Shown here: in pieces, positions 15,685 to 28,305 of the stretch
Layout: each line of letters opens with the position of its first letter
How positions within the stretch are numbered: position 1 is the first letter of the stretch
Source of the DNA: Streptomyces spirodelae
GTDB taxonomy: Bacteria > Actinomycetota > Actinomycetes > Streptomycetales > Streptomycetaceae
Length of the DNA: 64,000 bases
Direction of reading: 5' to 3'
Assembly (NCBI RefSeq): GCF_017676385.1
Contig: NZ_JAFFZN010000009.1
Location: 149,818 to 213,817 of the forward strand
Notes under the pieces: model-generated
What the model saw: only the letters and a program-made list of their open reading frames with translations
Database searches by the model: none
Told to the model about the DNA's origin: nothing
Translations under genes and position numbers: made by a program

Positions 15685-17148
15685 GTGGAGATCACCGAAC
15701 TGACGGAGCCGGAAAGGCGCGTGTGGGAGGCGTTTCCGCGGGGCGAGCCGGTCGACCTCTCGGCGGCCGAAGATCGCACCGTGCGGGCCCGGGTACTGCG
15801 CTCCCTGCTGCTGACGACGCCCGACGAGAACGGGGAGATACCCGCGCTGCGGCTGCGGGGCGCGCGGGTGACGGGTGAGCTCAATGTGCACTCCGGCCAT
15901 GTCAGCTGCCCGGTGTCGCTGCGGGAGTGCGACTTCGACGAGACGGTCGTCCTCTACGGAGCCGAGTTCCGGCAGCTCACCCTGGGCGGGTGCCGGATGC
16001 CGGGGCTGTGGGCGACCACCCTGCGCGTCGACGGGGCGCTGCGGCTGAACGACTGCCGCGTCACTGGCGCGGTCGCACTGTCCGGGGCGCGTATCGCGGG
16101 CGCCCTCTTCCTGGACCGCGCCGAGGTGGGCGTACCGGCCCAGGCTGCGGGGGAGGGCGGCACACAACCGGCCGAACGGCCGGAATCCCCGCTGAAGCTC
16201 GACCACGCGACCGTCGGCGAGGATCTGCGCGCCACCCGGCTGACCGTGCACGGCAGGGCCCGGCTCGACGGAGTGACCGTGACGGGCCTCGTCCGGCTCG
16301 ACGACGCTTGTCTCCTGCAGCCCGGCGGCACCGCACTCCAAGCCGAGACCCTCACCGTGGGCACCGATCTGCACGCCATGCGACTGTGGGCCGAGGGCCG
16401 CGTCAACCTGCGCGGCGCGACCGTTCCCGGGCAGCTCAACCTCAGTTGTGCGCGGCTGTCCAACCCGGGCGGCGTCGCGCTGCGGGCCAGCAGCTGCACG
16501 GCGGGCGAGTTCTGGCTGCGCGAGGCCCGCCCCGTCGAGGGCGTCGTCAATCTGCGCCGGGGCCGGTTCGAACTGCTGCACATCAGCCCCGAGGTGTGGC
16601 CCGCCGCGGTGCGGCTCGACGGCCTGACGTACACGACGCTCGTACCCGCCCGCCCGGCAGCCGAACGGCTGGAGGTGCTCACCCGCGACGGCGACGGCTA
16701 TGTACCCTTCGCCTACGAACAGTTGACGGCCGCCTACCGGCACATCGGTGACGACGCGGCGGCCCGTACCGTCCAGCTCGCCAAGCAGCGCAGACACCGC
16801 ACGACGCTCGCCCTCCACGGGCGGCTGTGGGGCCATCTCCAGGATGTGACCGTGGGCTACGGCTTCCGGCCGATGCGGGCCGCCGGCTGGCTGGCCGGAC
16901 TGCTCCTGGTGGGCGCGGTCACCTACGGACTGCGTCCGCCGCGCCCTCTGAAGGCCGACGAGGCACCGGGCTTCAACGCCTTCGCGTACGCCCTGGACCT
17001 GCTGCTGCCGATCATCGACTTCGGCCAGGAGAAGGCGTACGCCCCGCAGGGCGGGTACCAGTGGCTGGCGTATCTGCTCATCGTCGCCGGCTGGGTGCTG
17101 GCCACTACGTTCGTGACCGGCGTCAACCGCGCGGTGAGCCGGTACTGA
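15685..17148 (+). CDS. Beta-solenoid-like repeat protein with C-terminal membrane segments
   Basis: A 487-residue protein that I recognise only as a conserved actinomycete type. Residues about 50-330 are repeating short strands of the pattern ALRLRGARVTGELNV, RLDGVTVTGLVRLDD and VNLRGATVPGQLNL, like a pentapeptide-type solenoid. The C-terminal third has two hydrophobic segments (GWLAGLLLVGAVTYG and WLAYLLIVAGWVLATTFV) separated by a loop containing ALDLLLPIIDFGQEKAY. The GTG at 15685 has GGAAGAG upstream. Related proteins are sometimes labelled membrane-associated oxidoreductases, but no redox motif is visible. A membrane-tethered scaffold is my guess. Confidence 0.7.
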   Translation: MEITELTEPERRVWEAFPRGEPVDLSAAEDRTVRARVLRSLLLTTPDENGEIPALRLRGARVTGELNVHSGHVSCPVSLRECDFDETVVLYGAEFRQLTLGGCRMPGLWATTLRVDGALRLNDCRVTGAVALSGARIAGALFLDRAEVGVPAQAAGEGGTQPAERPESPLKLDHATVGEDLRATRLTVHGRARLDGVTVTGLVRLDDACLLQPGGTALQAETLTVGTDLHAMRLWAEGRVNLRGATVPGQLNLSCARLSNPGGVALRASSCTAGEFWLREARPVEGVVNLRRGRFELLHISPEVWPAAVRLDGLTYTTLVPARPAAERLEVLTRDGDGYVPFAYEQLTAAYRHIGDDAAARTVQLAKQRRHRTTLALHGRLWGHLQDVTVGYGFRPMRAAGWLAGLLLVGAVTYGLRPPRPLKADEAPGFNAFAYALDLLLPIIDFGQEKAYAPQGGYQWLAYLLIVAGWVLATTFVTGVNRAVSRY

Positions 17149-17163
17149 CCGGGCGTTCGGCGC

Positions 17164-18552
17164 TCAGGCGCGCCAGATCGTCGTCGTGTTGCAGAACTCG
17201 CGGATGCCGTGCCCGGACAGCTCCCGCCCGTAGCCGGAGCGCTTGACGCCGCCGAAGGGCAGGGCCGGATGCGAGGCGGTCATTCCGTTGAAGTAGATGC
17301 CGCCCGCCTCCAGGTCCTGCGCGAAGCGGTCGGTCTCGCACTCGTCCCGCGTCCACACGTTGGAGCTGAGCCCGAAGGGGGTGTCGTTGGCCAGCTCGAT
17401 GGCCTCGTCGATGTCGCGCGTCCGGTAGAGGGAGGCGACCGGGCCGAACGCCTCCTCGCGGTGGATGCGCATCTGCTCGGTCACGCCGGTGAGCACCGTC
17501 GGCTCGTAGTAGAAGCCCCGGTCCAGGCCCTCGGGGCGGCGCCCACCGCACAGCGCCTGCGCGCCCTGGGTGAGCGCGTCGGTGACCAGCTCCTCCAGGT
17601 CGTCGCGACCCTGCCGGCTGGCGAGCGGGCCCACGTCCGTTCCGGGCTCCATGGGGTCGCCCACGGTCAGCGCTCGCATACCAGCCGTGAACCGCTCGGC
17701 GAACGCGTCGTACACGTCCGTGTGCACGATGAAGCGCTTGGCGGCGATGCACGACTGGCCGTTGTTCTGGACCCGCGCCGTCACCGCCGTGCGTGCCGCG
17801 GCGTCGATGTCAGCGGAAGGCATCACGATGTAGGGGTCGCTGCCGCCGAGTTCGAGCACGGTCTTCTTGACCTCGTCGCCCGCGACCGAGGCGACCGACC
17901 GGCCCGCCCCTTCGCTGCCGGTGAGGGTGGCGGCGACCACGCGCGGGTCGCGCAGCACCGACTCGATCGCGCCGGAGGAGACCAGCAGGGTCTGGAAGCA
18001 GCCCGGCGCGAAGCCCGCCCGGTGGAACAGGTCGCCGAGGTACAGCGCGGTCTGCGGCACGTTCGAGGCGTGCTTGAGCAGCCCCACGTTGCCCGCCATC
18101 AGCGCGGGTGCCGCGAACCTGATCACCTGCCAGAGCGGGAAGTTCCACGGCATCACCGCCAGCACCGGGCCCAGCGGGCGGTAGCGCACCCTGGCCCGTA
18201 CGGCGCCCGAGTCCTCGACGTCCTCGGCGGCCGGATACTCGGGTGCCAGCAGTTCCTCTGCCCGCTCGGCGTACCAGCGCATCGCCTTGACGCACTTGGC
18301 GGCCTCAGCTTCCGCGGCGGCCAGCGTCTTGCCCATCTCCGTCGTGATGACCCGCGCGACCCCGTTCGCCTCCCGCTCCAGCAGGTCGGCGGCCCCGTTC
18401 AGCAGCCGGGCACGCTCCTCGAAGGTGGTGGTGCGGTAGGTGCGGAAGGCGGCGTCGGCGTCCGCGAGTCGCTCTTCGATCTCCTGCTCGGACAGCGGGT
18501 CGAACGTCTTGAGGGTCTCGCCGTCAGCGGGGTTCACCGTGGCGATCGGCAT
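17164..18552 (-). CDS. Succinate-semialdehyde-type aldehyde dehydrogenase
   Basis: A 462-residue NAD(P)-dependent aldehyde dehydrogenase of the GabD/YneI group. PWNFPLWQVIRF and LLKHASNVPQTA bind the cofactor, ELGGSDPYIV holds the general-base Glu, and NNGQSCIAAKRF carries the catalytic Cys. HREEAFGPVASLY and PFGGVKRSGYGRELS are also conserved. It probably oxidises succinic semialdehyde to succinate in GABA or putrescine breakdown. Other GABA genes are absent. It is convergent with the repeat protein and follows a terminator from the small gene upstream. Confidence 0.9.
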   Translation of the reverse strand: MPIATVNPADGETLKTFDPLSEQEIEERLADADAAFRTYRTTTFEERARLLNGAADLLEREANGVARVITTEMGKTLAAAEAEAAKCVKAMRWYAERAEELLAPEYPAAEDVEDSGAVRARVRYRPLGPVLAVMPWNFPLWQVIRFAAPALMAGNVGLLKHASNVPQTALYLGDLFHRAGFAPGCFQTLLVSSGAIESVLRDPRVVAATLTGSEGAGRSVASVAGDEVKKTVLELGGSDPYIVMPSADIDAAARTAVTARVQNNGQSCIAAKRFIVHTDVYDAFAERFTAGMRALTVGDPMEPGTDVGPLASRQGRDDLEELVTDALTQGAQALCGGRRPEGLDRGFYYEPTVLTGVTEQMRIHREEAFGPVASLYRTRDIDEAIELANDTPFGLSSNVWTRDECETDRFAQDLEAGGIYFNGMTASHPALPFGGVKRSGYGRELSGHGIREFCNTTTIWRA

Positions 18553-18575
18553 GGCTTGCGGCCTCTCAGCGGTGG

Positions 18576-18597
18576 GGGCCGGCCCAAGAGCCGGCCC
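18576..18597 (-). terminator. Terminator after the 64-residue gene
   Basis: GGGCCGGC (18576-18583) and GCCGGCCC (18590-18597) form a perfect 8-bp stem with a 6-base loop. It lies just past the small gene's stop and before the aldehyde dehydrogenase start. Confidence 0.7.
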
Positions 18598-18606
18598 TCG
18601 GGGTCT

Positions 18607-18801
18607 TCAGGATTCCGTGGCGGGCGGTACGTCCTCGGGGTCGTAGTCGTCCAGACCGGCATCCACCCGCTCCTCCTCCGTGCGCTTGGCCAGCGCCTCG
18701 TCGTCGGGCTTCTCCGGCATGCCGCCGTGTATCCGGCGTTCCTCCGGTCCACGGATCTGGTCGGGTTCGCTTCCTGCCTGGTCCGGCTGGCGCTTGGACA
18801 T
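18607..18801 (-). CDS. Small acidic hypothetical protein
   Basis: A 64-residue, highly charged protein with no membrane segment. MSKRQPDQAG, EALAKRTEEERVDAGLD and DYDPEDVPPATES suggest an unstructured, acidic-tailed polypeptide. AGGTGAGGAG lies about 8 bases before the ATG and a terminator follows, so it looks like an independent gene. Similar small acidic proteins are common in Streptomyces stress loci; no function is assigned. Confidence 0.75.
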   Translation of the reverse strand: MSKRQPDQAGSEPDQIRGPEERRIHGGMPEKPDDEALAKRTEEERVDAGLDDYDPEDVPPATES

Positions 18802-18997
18802 ATCCAGCTCCTCACCTCAGGTAGGGGTATTCAGATCATGGAAGGTTTTTGAGGTCATTCACGTCTGTCTCGGGTATCCCCTGTTTATCCAGGGAACACC
18901 CATTTGCCCGGTCGTACCAAGCGGAGCACGACGCGCTCCACCACCCCCCGCCCCCGTCCCGGCCTGTGGCACGGCCCGGCCTGGGTCCCGACCGGCC

Positions 18998-19417
18998 TCA
19001 GGTGTTCGCCGGGGCCGAGCTGATCTCGCTCAGGGCCGAGTCAGGGTCCCGGTCGACCGCGAGGTCGCCCAGGGCGACCATGCCCACCGCCTCCCCGTTC
19101 TCGACGACCGGCAGCTGCCGCAACGAGTGGCGGCGCATGAGCACGGCGGCATCATCGGTACCGTCGCCGGGGGAGACCGTCACCAGCCGGGGGCTGCACA
19201 CCTCCCGCACCGTCGTATGCAGAGGGTCGCGGCCCTCTGCCAGCACCCGGACCGTCAGGTCACGGTCGGTGACCAGGCCGCGCAGCTCGTCCCGCTCGGT
19301 CACCAGCACGGCGCCGATGTCCTCGTCACGCATCCGCTGCGCGACCTCACCGACACCGGTCAGGGTGCCGACCGCCACCGGCGCCGCGGTCATGATGTCG
19401 CGGACCCGCTGGGTCAT
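18998..19417 (-). CDS. Tandem CBS-domain protein
   Basis: A 139-residue protein made almost entirely of a CBS pair (Bateman module). The first repeat includes VRDIMTAAPVAVG and DIGAVLVTERDELRGLVTD, the second VREVCSPRLVTVSP and SLRQLPVVENGEAVGMVALG. Such modules bind adenine nucleotides and sense energy state. AAGGAGG is 6 bases before the ATG at 19417; the adjacent GTG at 19418-19420 is less well spaced. The gene is divergent from the GH15 gene. Confidence 0.92.
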   Translation of the reverse strand: MTQRVRDIMTAAPVAVGTLTGVGEVAQRMRDEDIGAVLVTERDELRGLVTDRDLTVRVLAEGRDPLHTTVREVCSPRLVTVSPGDGTDDAAVLMRRHSLRQLPVVENGEAVGMVALGDLAVDRDPDSALSEISSAPANT

Positions 19418-19575
19418 CACCGTCCTCCTTCCCCATCGGTGGCCGGCGGCTCCGGCCGCCGCCGGACGGGCCGTACGTGGCCGGGCCGCCCCTGTGGACC
19501 GGGCCGGGTACCCGCGTCGCGGCGTGTCACGCCGTGCGTCCTGGGCTCCCGCGACCGGGTACTAGGGTCACCGAT

Positions 19576-22868
<3,293 letters not shown>

Positions 22869-22913
22869 GGCTGGAGAGGGGCTGCCCCTTGCCCGCCGTC
22901 GCAGGCCGCGGGG

Positions 22914-24281
22914 TCAGGGGATGCGATGCCTCGCGATGTGGCGGGCCGGGAACGTGGTGGGGGCCGCCCGCAATTGGTCGAGGGTGCGGTGCGCGAATGT
23001 CACGCCGGACTCGGCGATCTCGTGCAGCGGCGCCAGAAAGCGCACCGCATCATGGCGTTCGGTGCCGGCGGCGACGCGGGCCCGCAACCCCGCCTCGCTC
23101 AGTCGCAGAAGCTCGGCCGCGATCTCCCGTACAGGGCGCCCCGCGATCTGGGCGTCCAGCCCGCGGCGGGCGATGTCCCGCAACGCGGCCCGGTGCGCGT
23201 CGGGACCGACACCCCGCAGCAGCTCCCAGGCCGCCGCGCGGGACGCCGGATGGTAGCCGAGCCCGGTCCAGAAAGCGGGCACCGCGTAGCGGGCCTCGAA
23301 CGGCGGGCCGTCCACCGCGCGCAGCTCCAGGGTCTCGCGCAGCCGCACGTCGGAGAAGATCTGCGACAGATGCGCGCGCCAGTCGGCGAGCTGCGGCCTG
23401 CTCCCGTCCTCGAACCCGCGCCGCAGCAGGGTGCCGAAGGGGACCCGGGGTGCAGCCTGCCGACCACCGCCGGGTGCCGCGCGGTGGATCATCGGCAGGT
23501 TCAGCGCCCAGTCGATGAACATCTCCACATCCACGTCCTCGCGCAGCATCATCGGGATCACACTGGTGCGGGACGGATCGCAGCGGCTGAGGTAGTCCAT
23601 CCGGCGGGAAAGCTGCCCGCACGGACGGCCGCCCTCCAGCGGCGCGTTGACGAACAGGGCGGCCGCCGGGGTGGAGGCCGCCGCCAGCACCCGTAGCTTC
23701 TCGGTCAGATCAGCGGGCGAGGTGAAGTCGAGGGACACCTGCGTCGAGAGGGCCAGCGACATCACCTGCACCCCGCCGGCGCCCGGTCTGCCCAGCCGCT
23801 CGAAGTGGCGCCGCATCAGCGGGGTACGTGAGTGCGGTACCCACTCCACTTCCTCGGGCGCGGTGAACGGGTACTGCGCCCCCGGGACCAGCGCGAAGCC
23901 GAATCCGCGTGCCGCCGCAGCCACTCGGCGCAGCCCACGATCGGTCACCTCGGCGAGGTCGGCGACGCAGGAGCACGGTGGCGAGGAGTACTCGACCGCG
24001 CCGCCGTGCTCCAGCGAGACCGTGCCGCCCTCCGACAGCCGCACCGCGACCAGCGCACCGCGGTCGTACTGGGGTTCGGTGTCCGGCTGGTCGGCGACGA
24101 GGTGCTCCAGCAGGGCGCGGACCCCGCGCGGCCCCTCGTACGGCACCGCGGCACCGGTCCGGGGGTCCAGCGCGGCGGTCTCCACCTCGATACCGACCAG
24201 TTCGCTGCCGTCGGCGCCCCCCTCGATGACGTCGCGCAGCTCGGCCCGGGAGAGTGACGGTGTGACGGGGGCGAGAGCCAT
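22914..24281 (-). CDS. Glutamate-cysteine ligase, EgtA/GCS2-like
   Basis: A 455-residue ATP-dependent ligase that would join glutamate and cysteine. VGIEVETAALDP is the metal-binding start of the fold, VSLEHGGAVEYSSPPCS the substrate region, and VMSLALSTQVSLDF a core strand. These fit EgtA, the first enzyme of ergothioneine synthesis in actinomycetes. EgtA normally sits beside egtB, egtC and egtD; none is here, so it may be a paralogue. The ATG at 24281 follows GAGGTG. It is convergent with gdhA. Confidence 0.8.
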   Translation of the reverse strand: MALAPVTPSLSRAELRDVIEGGADGSELVGIEVETAALDPRTGAAVPYEGPRGVRALLEHLVADQPDTEPQYDRGALVAVRLSEGGTVSLEHGGAVEYSSPPCSCVADLAEVTDRGLRRVAAAARGFGFALVPGAQYPFTAPEEVEWVPHSRTPLMRRHFERLGRPGAGGVQVMSLALSTQVSLDFTSPADLTEKLRVLAAASTPAAALFVNAPLEGGRPCGQLSRRMDYLSRCDPSRTSVIPMMLREDVDVEMFIDWALNLPMIHRAAPGGGRQAAPRVPFGTLLRRGFEDGSRPQLADWRAHLSQIFSDVRLRETLELRAVDGPPFEARYAVPAFWTGLGYHPASRAAAWELLRGVGPDAHRAALRDIARRGLDAQIAGRPVREIAAELLRLSEAGLRARVAAGTERHDAVRFLAPLHEIAESGVTFAHRTLDQLRAAPTTFPARHIARHRIP

Positions 24282-24410
24282 GACGCACCTCGGGGATCGG
24301 CCAAGCTGTCGGCGGACGGGAGAAACGGAACCATCCCGCAACCTCATCCGCCGTATACCCCGGCGTACGGCTCCACCAGGTAACCCCTTCAGTGGACACC
24401 CGCCGGCCGC

Positions 24411-24974
24411 TCACACCAGCCAGGCACCCGCCGTGACCAGCCCGGCCGTGGCGCCCGCCGCCGTCTGCGCCACTGTGTGGTACGTCAGCGCGATCCGGGA
24501 CCAGCACACCGCGACCACCAGCGGCCCGGCAGCCGGCAGCCACCAGGGCGAGTGCACCACGGCGAGCATCGCCACCATGGCGGCCGCCACCGCCGAGTCC
24601 ACGCTGATCTTCCAGAAGGCGTTGACCGTCAGCAGGACCACCGTCATCGTCCACAGCGCCACCATCGCGATCAGGATGTCCCGCGGCGCCCGGCCCAGCA
24701 CCATCACCAGCGCGCCCAGCCCCACCGAGCCCAGGATCACCAGGAAGATCGGCAGCCGCTGTGTGCGGTCCACCACGTGCCGGTCGCCCCAGGTGCCGCG
24801 CCTGCGCTCCCACTCGATGTAGGAGGCAGGCACGATGCCCGCGCACAGTGCGGCGAACAGCCCCCAGGGCACCCCCGTCCAGTTCCCCGCCGCCGCGACG
24901 CCCAGCCCGGTCAGCCCCGCCAGCAGCGCGTTGCGGGGCTGGAGGACATCGGTGACCAGGCGTGCGGCTCTCAC
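24411..24974 (-). CDS. PAP2-like membrane protein with degenerate active site
   Basis: A 187-residue membrane protein with about six hydrophobic segments. The last part, VCWSRIALTYHTVAQTAAGA, matches the SR-x5-H motif of PAP2 lipid phosphatases, but the expected PSGH motif is replaced by KISVDSAVAA. It may therefore be a weak or non-catalytic relative. The GTG at 24974 is preferred because GAGGAG lies 8 bases upstream; an in-frame ATG at 25034 would add 20 residues. It precedes no obvious partner, though an aquaglyceroporin gene lies 102 bases upstream on the same strand. Confidence 0.72.
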   Translation of the reverse strand: MRAARLVTDVLQPRNALLAGLTGLGVAAAGNWTGVPWGLFAALCAGIVPASYIEWERRRGTWGDRHVVDRTQRLPIFLVILGSVGLGALVMVLGRAPRDILIAMVALWTMTVVLLTVNAFWKISVDSAVAAAMVAMLAVVHSPWWLPAAGPLVVAVCWSRIALTYHTVAQTAAGATAGLVTAGAWLV

Positions 24975-25076
24975 TGCGCGGGCTCCTCGGGGGAAGGGCG
25001 GACCCGCCGCGGGCGGCGCAGCAGGCGCCACCACGGTAGCCGGGCCCCGCGACCGCCCCTGACGGGGCGCGACCCC

Positions 25077-25826
25077 CTACGCCGGGTAGGCCATGTACAG
25101 CAGGGCCGCCAGGACGCCGCCGAGGAGAGGGCCGACGACCGGCACCCAGGAGTACGCCCAGTCGGCCTTGCCCTTGCCCTTGATCGGCAGGACGAACGCG
25201 TAGGCGATGCGGGGCCCCAGGTCGCGGGCCGGGTTGATGGCGTAGCCGGTCGGTCCGCCCAGCGAGGTACCGATCACCAGCACGACGAAGGCGACACCCG
25301 CGTACCCCAGCGCGGAGTTGCCGAAGTCGGGAATCTCGCCCTCGCCCTTCCAGGGCCCGGCGACGGGCGAGAACAGCACGAAGGCCACCAGCACGAAGGT
25401 GCCGAGCACCTCGGTGACCACGTTCCAGAAGCTGTTGCGGATGGTGGGCGCCGTCGAGAATATGCCGAGCGTGCCCGCGGGGTCGTCGTGGTCGTCGAAC
25501 TGCAGCTTGTACGTGGCCCAGCACAGCACCGCGCCTATTATGCCGCCGAGCATCTGCCCGAGCAGATACACGGGCACGTCCGACCACGCGGTCTTGTCGG
25601 CCACGGCGAGAGCGAGGGTGATGGCCGGGTTGAGGTGCGCGCCGCTGGGCGCCGCCACGCTCGCGCCGGTGAAGACCGCGAAACCCCAGCCGATGTTGAT
25701 GAACAGCACGCCCCCGCCGTTGCCGTTCGTGCGGCGCAGTACGTGGTTGGCGACAACGCCGGTACCCAGCATGATCAGCACCGTGGTACCGAGTAGTTCC
25801 CACAAGAAGATCGAGCCAGCGCTCAT
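25077..25826 (-). CDS. MIP-family aquaglyceroporin
   Basis: A 249-residue six-helix channel. The two pore motifs are SGAHLNPAITLALA and GYAINPARDLGPRIA; the Asp after NPAR marks the glycerol-conducting GlpF branch. GGAGGTAGCGG leads directly to the ATG. Glycerol kinase and glycerol-3-phosphate dehydrogenase, the usual partners, are absent. The 229-base region upstream (25827-26055) contains no gene that I can support. Confidence 0.92.
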   Translation of the reverse strand: MSAGSIFLWELLGTTVLIMLGTGVVANHVLRRTNGNGGGVLFINIGWGFAVFTGASVAAPSGAHLNPAITLALAVADKTAWSDVPVYLLGQMLGGIIGAVLCWATYKLQFDDHDDPAGTLGIFSTAPTIRNSFWNVVTEVLGTFVLVAFVLFSPVAGPWKGEGEIPDFGNSALGYAGVAFVVLVIGTSLGGPTGYAINPARDLGPRIAYAFVLPIKGKGKADWAYSWVPVVGPLLGGVLAALLYMAYPA

Positions 25827-26055
25827 CCGCTACCTCCACAACGTCGCGGCTCAACACACCGTTCACTCGACGGCGATGGGCGCGCACCCTACTTGCAGAA
25901 CAGTGGCCTGCTCCAGCCTGATGACCAACAATTCCGCAAGCAGGGATTGAGCTCGGGGGCGGAAGCGGTCGCCGAACTGCATGCAGTGGGAGGTGAGTTG
26001 TGGGCGGCGCACTGTCCTTCCCGGTGGCGGTGCTCACGGCACCCGCCGGCTCCGG

Positions 26056-26823
26056 TCACGTACCCGGGCCGCGCGCCACCCACAGGTCCACCACGTAGGT
26101 CTCTTCCACCAGCTCGTCGGGGAAGAGCGTCTGCAGCCGGGCGTGTTCGGCCGCAACGAACTCCCGGGTGCGCTCCTCGTCCATCACGAGGAAGCCCGAA
26201 TGGCTGATCAGATTGCCCAGGTGGGTCTCCAGCGACACGGTACGGCTCCACCGCAGGTGGCGACGGACGACGTGGAGCCCTTCGAGCCCGGCCTTCCGTA
26301 CCGCGCCGGGATGGTCGAGAGGGGTGAGGGAGGGCGAAGTGGCGCCGGTGTGGCGGGTGATGCGCTCCGTCTGCTCGGCGATCCAGGGCACGTCATGCGC
26401 TGAGGTGTTCCACCAGATGACGAGCGAACCGCCCGGACGCAGCACGCGCAGCGCTTCGGGAACAGAACGCGTGGTGTCGGTCCAGTGCCAGGACTGGGCG
26501 TAGGTGAGCAGATCCCGACTCCCGTCCGCCAGCGGGAGCGCGTTGGCGTCGCCCCGCACCAACGGCGCGTCCGGCAGGGTCTTGCGGAACCGTGCCGCCA
26601 TGCCCGCGCCCGGCTCGACGGCGACCACGTCGGCACCGCGCTCCAGCAGCTGCGCGGTCGATATGCCCGTGCCGGCCCCGATGTCGCCGACACGCGCACC
26701 TGCCAGCGGTATACCGGCCAACTCCTCGATGGCGTAGAAGAGTTCGCCAGGGTAGGACGGTCGGTAGGTTGCGTAGCGGTCTGCCGCCGCATTGAACGAT
26801 GTCGCACGGGATCGAGAAGTCAC
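26056..26823 (-). CDS. Class I SAM-dependent methyltransferase
   Basis: A 255-residue methyltransferase. The SAM site is visible as VGDIGAGTGISTAQL (motif I), VVAVEPGAGMAARF (motif II acidic residue) and LVRGDANALPLADGSRDLL. EALRVLRPGGSLVIWW is motif III-like. Conservation is in the SAM fold only, so the substrate is unknown. GTG at 26823 (VTSRSRATSFNAAADRYATY) is the likely start, with GGATGGGG upstream. It is a single gene. Confidence 0.88.
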   Translation of the reverse strand: MTSRSRATSFNAAADRYATYRPSYPGELFYAIEELAGIPLAGARVGDIGAGTGISTAQLLERGADVVAVEPGAGMAARFRKTLPDAPLVRGDANALPLADGSRDLLTYAQSWHWTDTTRSVPEALRVLRPGGSLVIWWNTSAHDVPWIAEQTERITRHTGATSPSLTPLDHPGAVRKAGLEGLHVVRRHLRWSRTVSLETHLGNLISHSGFLVMDEERTREFVAAEHARLQTLFPDELVEETYVVDLWVARGPGT

Positions 26824-27050
26824 CGCCCCATCCTGCCCCGGCCCGCACTCTGTTATCGCCCGGCACGGCACCGGTCGGCTGCCGCGGAGGCGCACGCCGC
26901 GTACGGGCGCCACCCCCGGGCGCCCGTACGCCGCCGACCGGGTCCTGTGCGGCGGGGAGGGGGCCCTTGCGGCTCGTTGCGGGGTGCGGGTGTGTCGTGG
27001 TTGCGCGCGTGGTTCCCCGCGCCCCGACGGGGCACGCGCAATTCCCCCAG

Positions 27051-28064
27051 CTACCGCTGTGCGCCGCGCAGGAGCGCGGCCTCATGGGAGGGGAGGAGGC
27101 GCAGCGCCTCGTCCCGGCTGAGTCGGCGTGTAGTGGCCGGAAGGTGGGACACGGCGACGTCGGCCGCGAAGAGATGGGTGATCAGGGCGCGGCCGCCGGC
27201 GGGGCACCCGGTGCTCTCGACGGCCAGCAGCCGCCCCACGCCGGTCGGCCCGTCTGCCGGGTGGCCCAGTTGGGTGCGCAGGGCGCGGGCCGCGGCCTCG
27301 CCGGGTGTCTCGGTCGCCGCCACCGGGGCGCCCGGCAGTCGCCAGACGGAGCCGCCGCCCCATCCGTCGTCGTCCCGCCCGCCCCCGGTGTGCCCCGCGT
27401 CCCGCACCAGGACGCGGCCCGTCCCGTCGGTGACCAGTACAGCGGCGGTGACCGCCGGACCGGGCAGCAGGGCGCGGCGGTCCCGGTCGGTGAGGGGCGC
27501 CGGATGGCCGTCGAACAGGTGTGCCGTATGGGCGCCGTGTTCGGCGGTGAGCGCGGCGGCGGTGCGGCGGCGCAGCCGCTCCGGGAGCCGGGTCAGGGCC
27601 TCGTCCTGGGTGACGAACTCGGCCGCGCGCAGTTCGTCCCGCTGGAGGCGCAGGTCGCGGGCGGTCACCGGGTGCGGCAGGTGGACGGCGTACACACAGG
27701 CGGTCAGTGCCCTGCCGTACACGGTGGCGGGCACGTTGTCGACGGCCAGCAGGCGGCCGACGCGGAGCGAGGCGGGCCGCAGCTCCTCGTGGAGCTCCCG
27801 TACCAGCCCGTCGACCAGGCCCTCGTCGTCGACCATGCCGCCGGGCAGGTCCCAGCCGGCCTTGTAGACCGGGTCGACGACCAGGAGACGGCCCCGTTGG
27901 TCACGGATCACAGCGTCGACGGCGGCGGCGGGTGCCGGGTGCGCCGCGAGGTAGGCGGCCAGCTCGTCCTGGGGGCCCGGCGACGGGACCGTGCCGGGTG
28001 TCCGGATGGCCGGAGCGAAGGCGGGTGCGGTGGTGGTGGCAGGCGTACGGGGTGTCGACGTCAT
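27051..28064 (-). CDS. Double Nudix-domain protein
   Basis: A 337-residue protein with two Nudix folds. Domain 1 (about residues 45-170) has a near-complete Nudix box, GGMVDDEG then VRELHEELR, and should bind metal and hydrolyse a nucleoside diphosphate derivative. Domain 2 (about 205-330) keeps the fold and the position GAPVAATETPGEAAARALR but lacks the REx2EE glutamates, so it is probably regulatory or inactive. The N-terminal 30 residues are Thr/Pro-rich and look disordered. It is a single gene and its substrate is unknown. Confidence 0.85.
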   Translation of the reverse strand: MTSTPRTPATTTAPAFAPAIRTPGTVPSPGPQDELAAYLAAHPAPAAAVDAVIRDQRGRLLVVDPVYKAGWDLPGGMVDDEGLVDGLVRELHEELRPASLRVGRLLAVDNVPATVYGRALTACVYAVHLPHPVTARDLRLQRDELRAAEFVTQDEALTRLPERLRRRTAAALTAEHGAHTAHLFDGHPAPLTDRDRRALLPGPAVTAAVLVTDGTGRVLVRDAGHTGGGRDDDGWGGGSVWRLPGAPVAATETPGEAAARALRTQLGHPADGPTGVGRLLAVESTGCPAGGRALITHLFAADVAVSHLPATTRRLSRDEALRLLPSHEAALLRGAQR

Positions 28065-28305
28065 GCGGCCCTCCTCGTGTCCGGTGGCGGAGGCGGGCCG
28101 GTACGGTGTGCGCGCCTCCTGCGTAAGTCAACTGACCCGCCATGTCATTGGGTACGCCGCTCGTTCGGCTCAGCGGTGGCGCCGCCAACCGTGTTCCCCG
28201 GGCTGCTGCACGGAAAGAACGGGCATAGCGTCATCTTTCAGTCGGCATCGGCCGACGCCGACCGGACATCGACGGCACCGACCGGACGACGAGGGGAACG
28301 CTACG

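Noticed and set aside
23710..26037. 775-codon reverse-strand frame across EgtA-like, PAP2-like and aquaporin genes
   Set aside because: It spans three recognised genes in another frame and is low-complexity, so it is a composition artefact.
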